Shown here: positions 62,986-64,000 of the stretch, one piece after another
How the letters are laid out: every line of letters begins with the position of its first letter
How positions within the stretch are numbered: the first letter of the stretch is position 1
DNA from: Triangularia verruculosa
Lineage: Eukaryota; Ascomycota; Sordariomycetes; Sordariales; Podosporaceae
DNA: 64,000 nt
Direction: 5' to 3'
NCBI GenBank assembly: GCA_033296885.1
Contig: MU863916.1
Location: forward strand, 62,001 to 126,000
Position numbers and translations under genes: made by a program
The notes under the pieces: model-generated
Database searches by the model: none
What the model was told of the DNA's origin: nothing
The model's input: the letters and a program-made list of their open reading frames with translations, nothing else

Positions 62986-64000
62986 TCATACGCTCAACTG
63001 CCTGACCAACTCTGCCAACCGGTTGCCCTCCATCTTGTAGTCTAGAGGCGTAGCCTCCATTAGCTGATAGCGCACCCTAAAGATATAGTTAGTACAAATC
63101 AACTCTAAATCATCTCTTGAGTAAACATACCGTTGCTGTTCGCCATATGTGTCCATCTTGGCCCGAGCCCGGAACGTCATCTTCTTGCAGGTTGCCCCTT
63201 CAAACGCAGCCGAGAACCGAATATCTGCCTCCTTCCTCGCCTCATCAGAAGAGTCTCCCGACTCCTTGATCTGCTTCCACTCCATAAGCTCGTCCGCCGA
63301 CGCGCCCAGGAGTTTCCGGCCCTGTTCGTCAAAGCAGCTGAGCCAGATCTGGCCTGTGTGGTCGCTGCAGTTGAAGTTCAAGATATAGCGATACTCTGGC
63401 CTGTCATGAGTAACATCGCACTTCTCGCAGCGCCAGCCGTCTCCCATATCTGTGACCTTCTTGTTGCAACCCTCACTCCGGCACGCGGGGTAACAGAAGT
63501 TGTCCTGCTTGATGTGAACGATCGTAGCCTGGACAGAGAAGTACTCTGGCTTGTCAAAGCCAACATCCTTCTCCTTCACCTGCTGGATCATCTGAATCTC
63601 GTTTGTTCGGCCGGAGGCAGTGCCGACTGACGACATGTTGCTATGTGTCGCAAACTCGTTGTGCCTGCCGGTAGAATCGTACCAGCCCTTCAAAGCGTGG
63701 GCCTCTGGGATATCAGGATCGATGGCCATGGTGCCAGACGACAAGAGTGACAAACTTCTGCCGTTGAAATCGCTGACGCGGGTGCCCTTGAATGCGATGA
63801 CCTCCTCGGGCTTGCCTGAGAACTCAGTGGCAGTCTTGCCCCAAACGGTCACACGCACCGAGTAGCCAGTCTGATCCACCAATTCCAATTCGCGCTTGTC
63901 GTAAGGCTTGTTAGTGTTCTTGGAGGTAATCGATGACACCTCATGAACCGTCTTGAGTACACCGAGAACGTCGACTGTGGCATCCTTCTCGACACTCTGG
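62986..64000 (-). CDS. rfa1: Replication protein A 70-kDa subunit, C-terminal part (5' end beyond window)
   Basis: The 3' part of the gene is present: an exon running from the window edge to 63131, a 54-nt intron (GTATGT, ACTAAC, TTTAG) and a last exon 62986-63076. The frame is open at the window end (QSVEKDATVDVLGV), so the start and the N-terminal and DBD-A domains are missing. The visible part covers the end of DBD-B (KRELELVDQTGYSVRVTVWG, FKGTRVSDFNGRSLS) and DBD-C with its zinc ribbon (CRSEGCNKKV and WRCEKCD, the C-X4-C and C-X2-C pairs). The trimerisation-core helix follows (MEGNRLAELVRQL). The protein binds single-stranded DNA in replication and repair. Confidence 0.95.
   Translation of the reverse strand, partial: QSVEKDATVDVLGVLKTVHEVSSITSKNTNKPYDKRELELVDQTGYSVRVTVWGKTATEFSGKPEEVIAFKGTRVSDFNGRSLSLLSSGTMAIDPDIPEAHALKGWYDSTGRHNEFATHSNMSSVGTASGRTNEIQMIQQVKEKDVGFDKPEYFSVQATIVHIKQDNFCYPACRSEGCNKKVTDMGDGWRCEKCDVTHDRPEYRYILNFNCSDHTGQIWLSCFDEQGRKLLGASADELMEWKQIKESGDSSDEARKEADIRFSAAFEGATCKKMTFRARAKMDTYGEQQRYVYSRDDLELICTNYIFRVRYQLMEATPLDYKMEGNRLAELVRQLSV

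Overview
This is nuclear DNA of a filamentous ascomycete, probably a Sordariomycete of the Sordariales type. The evidence is as follows. Introns are 50-100 nt with GTATGT/GTGAGT-like donors and CTAAC/CTGAC-like branch sites. The gene set includes Fhl1, AtfA-type bZIP, EsdC, SUR7-family and secreted agmatinase proteins. Two intron-bearing tRNA-Pro genes are present, and a small repeat island shows RIP-like transitions. The species is not identified from the sequence. Coding features are intron-exon models that I built by hand; every complete spliced model sums to a multiple of three.

Layout. 1-5.5 kb: a long empty stretch, a tRNA-Pro(AGG) and an RRM-like conserved fungal protein (minus). 5.5-8 kb: a flavin carrier (Flc/TRP-like) membrane protein (minus). 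8-12 kb: no supported gene. 12-14 kb: a divergent pair sharing a promoter, Erv25 (p24 cargo receptor, minus) and U1-C (plus). 15-18.6 kb: convergent SDHAF2/Sdh5 (plus) and the kinetochore protein Dsn1/Mis13 (minus). 19.8-22 kb: a 50-residue membrane protein and the stress bZIP factor AtfA/Atf1 (minus), followed by about 4 kb without a gene. 26-33 kb: a GST-fold protein and a 1741-residue Fhl1 (FHA + forkhead + glutamine-rich tail), both minus. 34-40.8 kb: a four-TM protein with a long disordered N terminus (plus), a tRNA-like gene, an HD phosphohydrolase (minus) and EsdC with a glycogen-binding domain (plus). 42-46 kb: a GPI-type cell wall protein, the second tRNA-Pro(AGG) and a seven-exon secreted agmatinase (all minus). 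47.9-56.2 kb: a 1100-residue disordered basic protein (plus), a SUR7-family protein (minus) and a GPI-type PLC-like phosphodiesterase (plus). 57-60.3 kb: an island with inverted arrays of a short repeat, an unknown gene and a degraded second copy of that gene's start. 60.8-64 kb: COP9 signalosome subunit 3 and the 3' part of replication protein A subunit 1 (both minus, the latter cut by the window end).

The genes are ordinary housekeeping, signalling, secretory and cell-surface functions; there is no metabolic or defence cluster. The least ordinary parts are the 57-60.3 kb repeat island, a near-perfect 31-bp foldback at 41.7 kb, paired CRE half-sites plus a tiny uORF in front of the ATF/CREB gene, a membrane microprotein at 19.8-20.0 kb, and a repeated pattern in which several genes become extremely G-rich on the coding strand toward their 3' ends.
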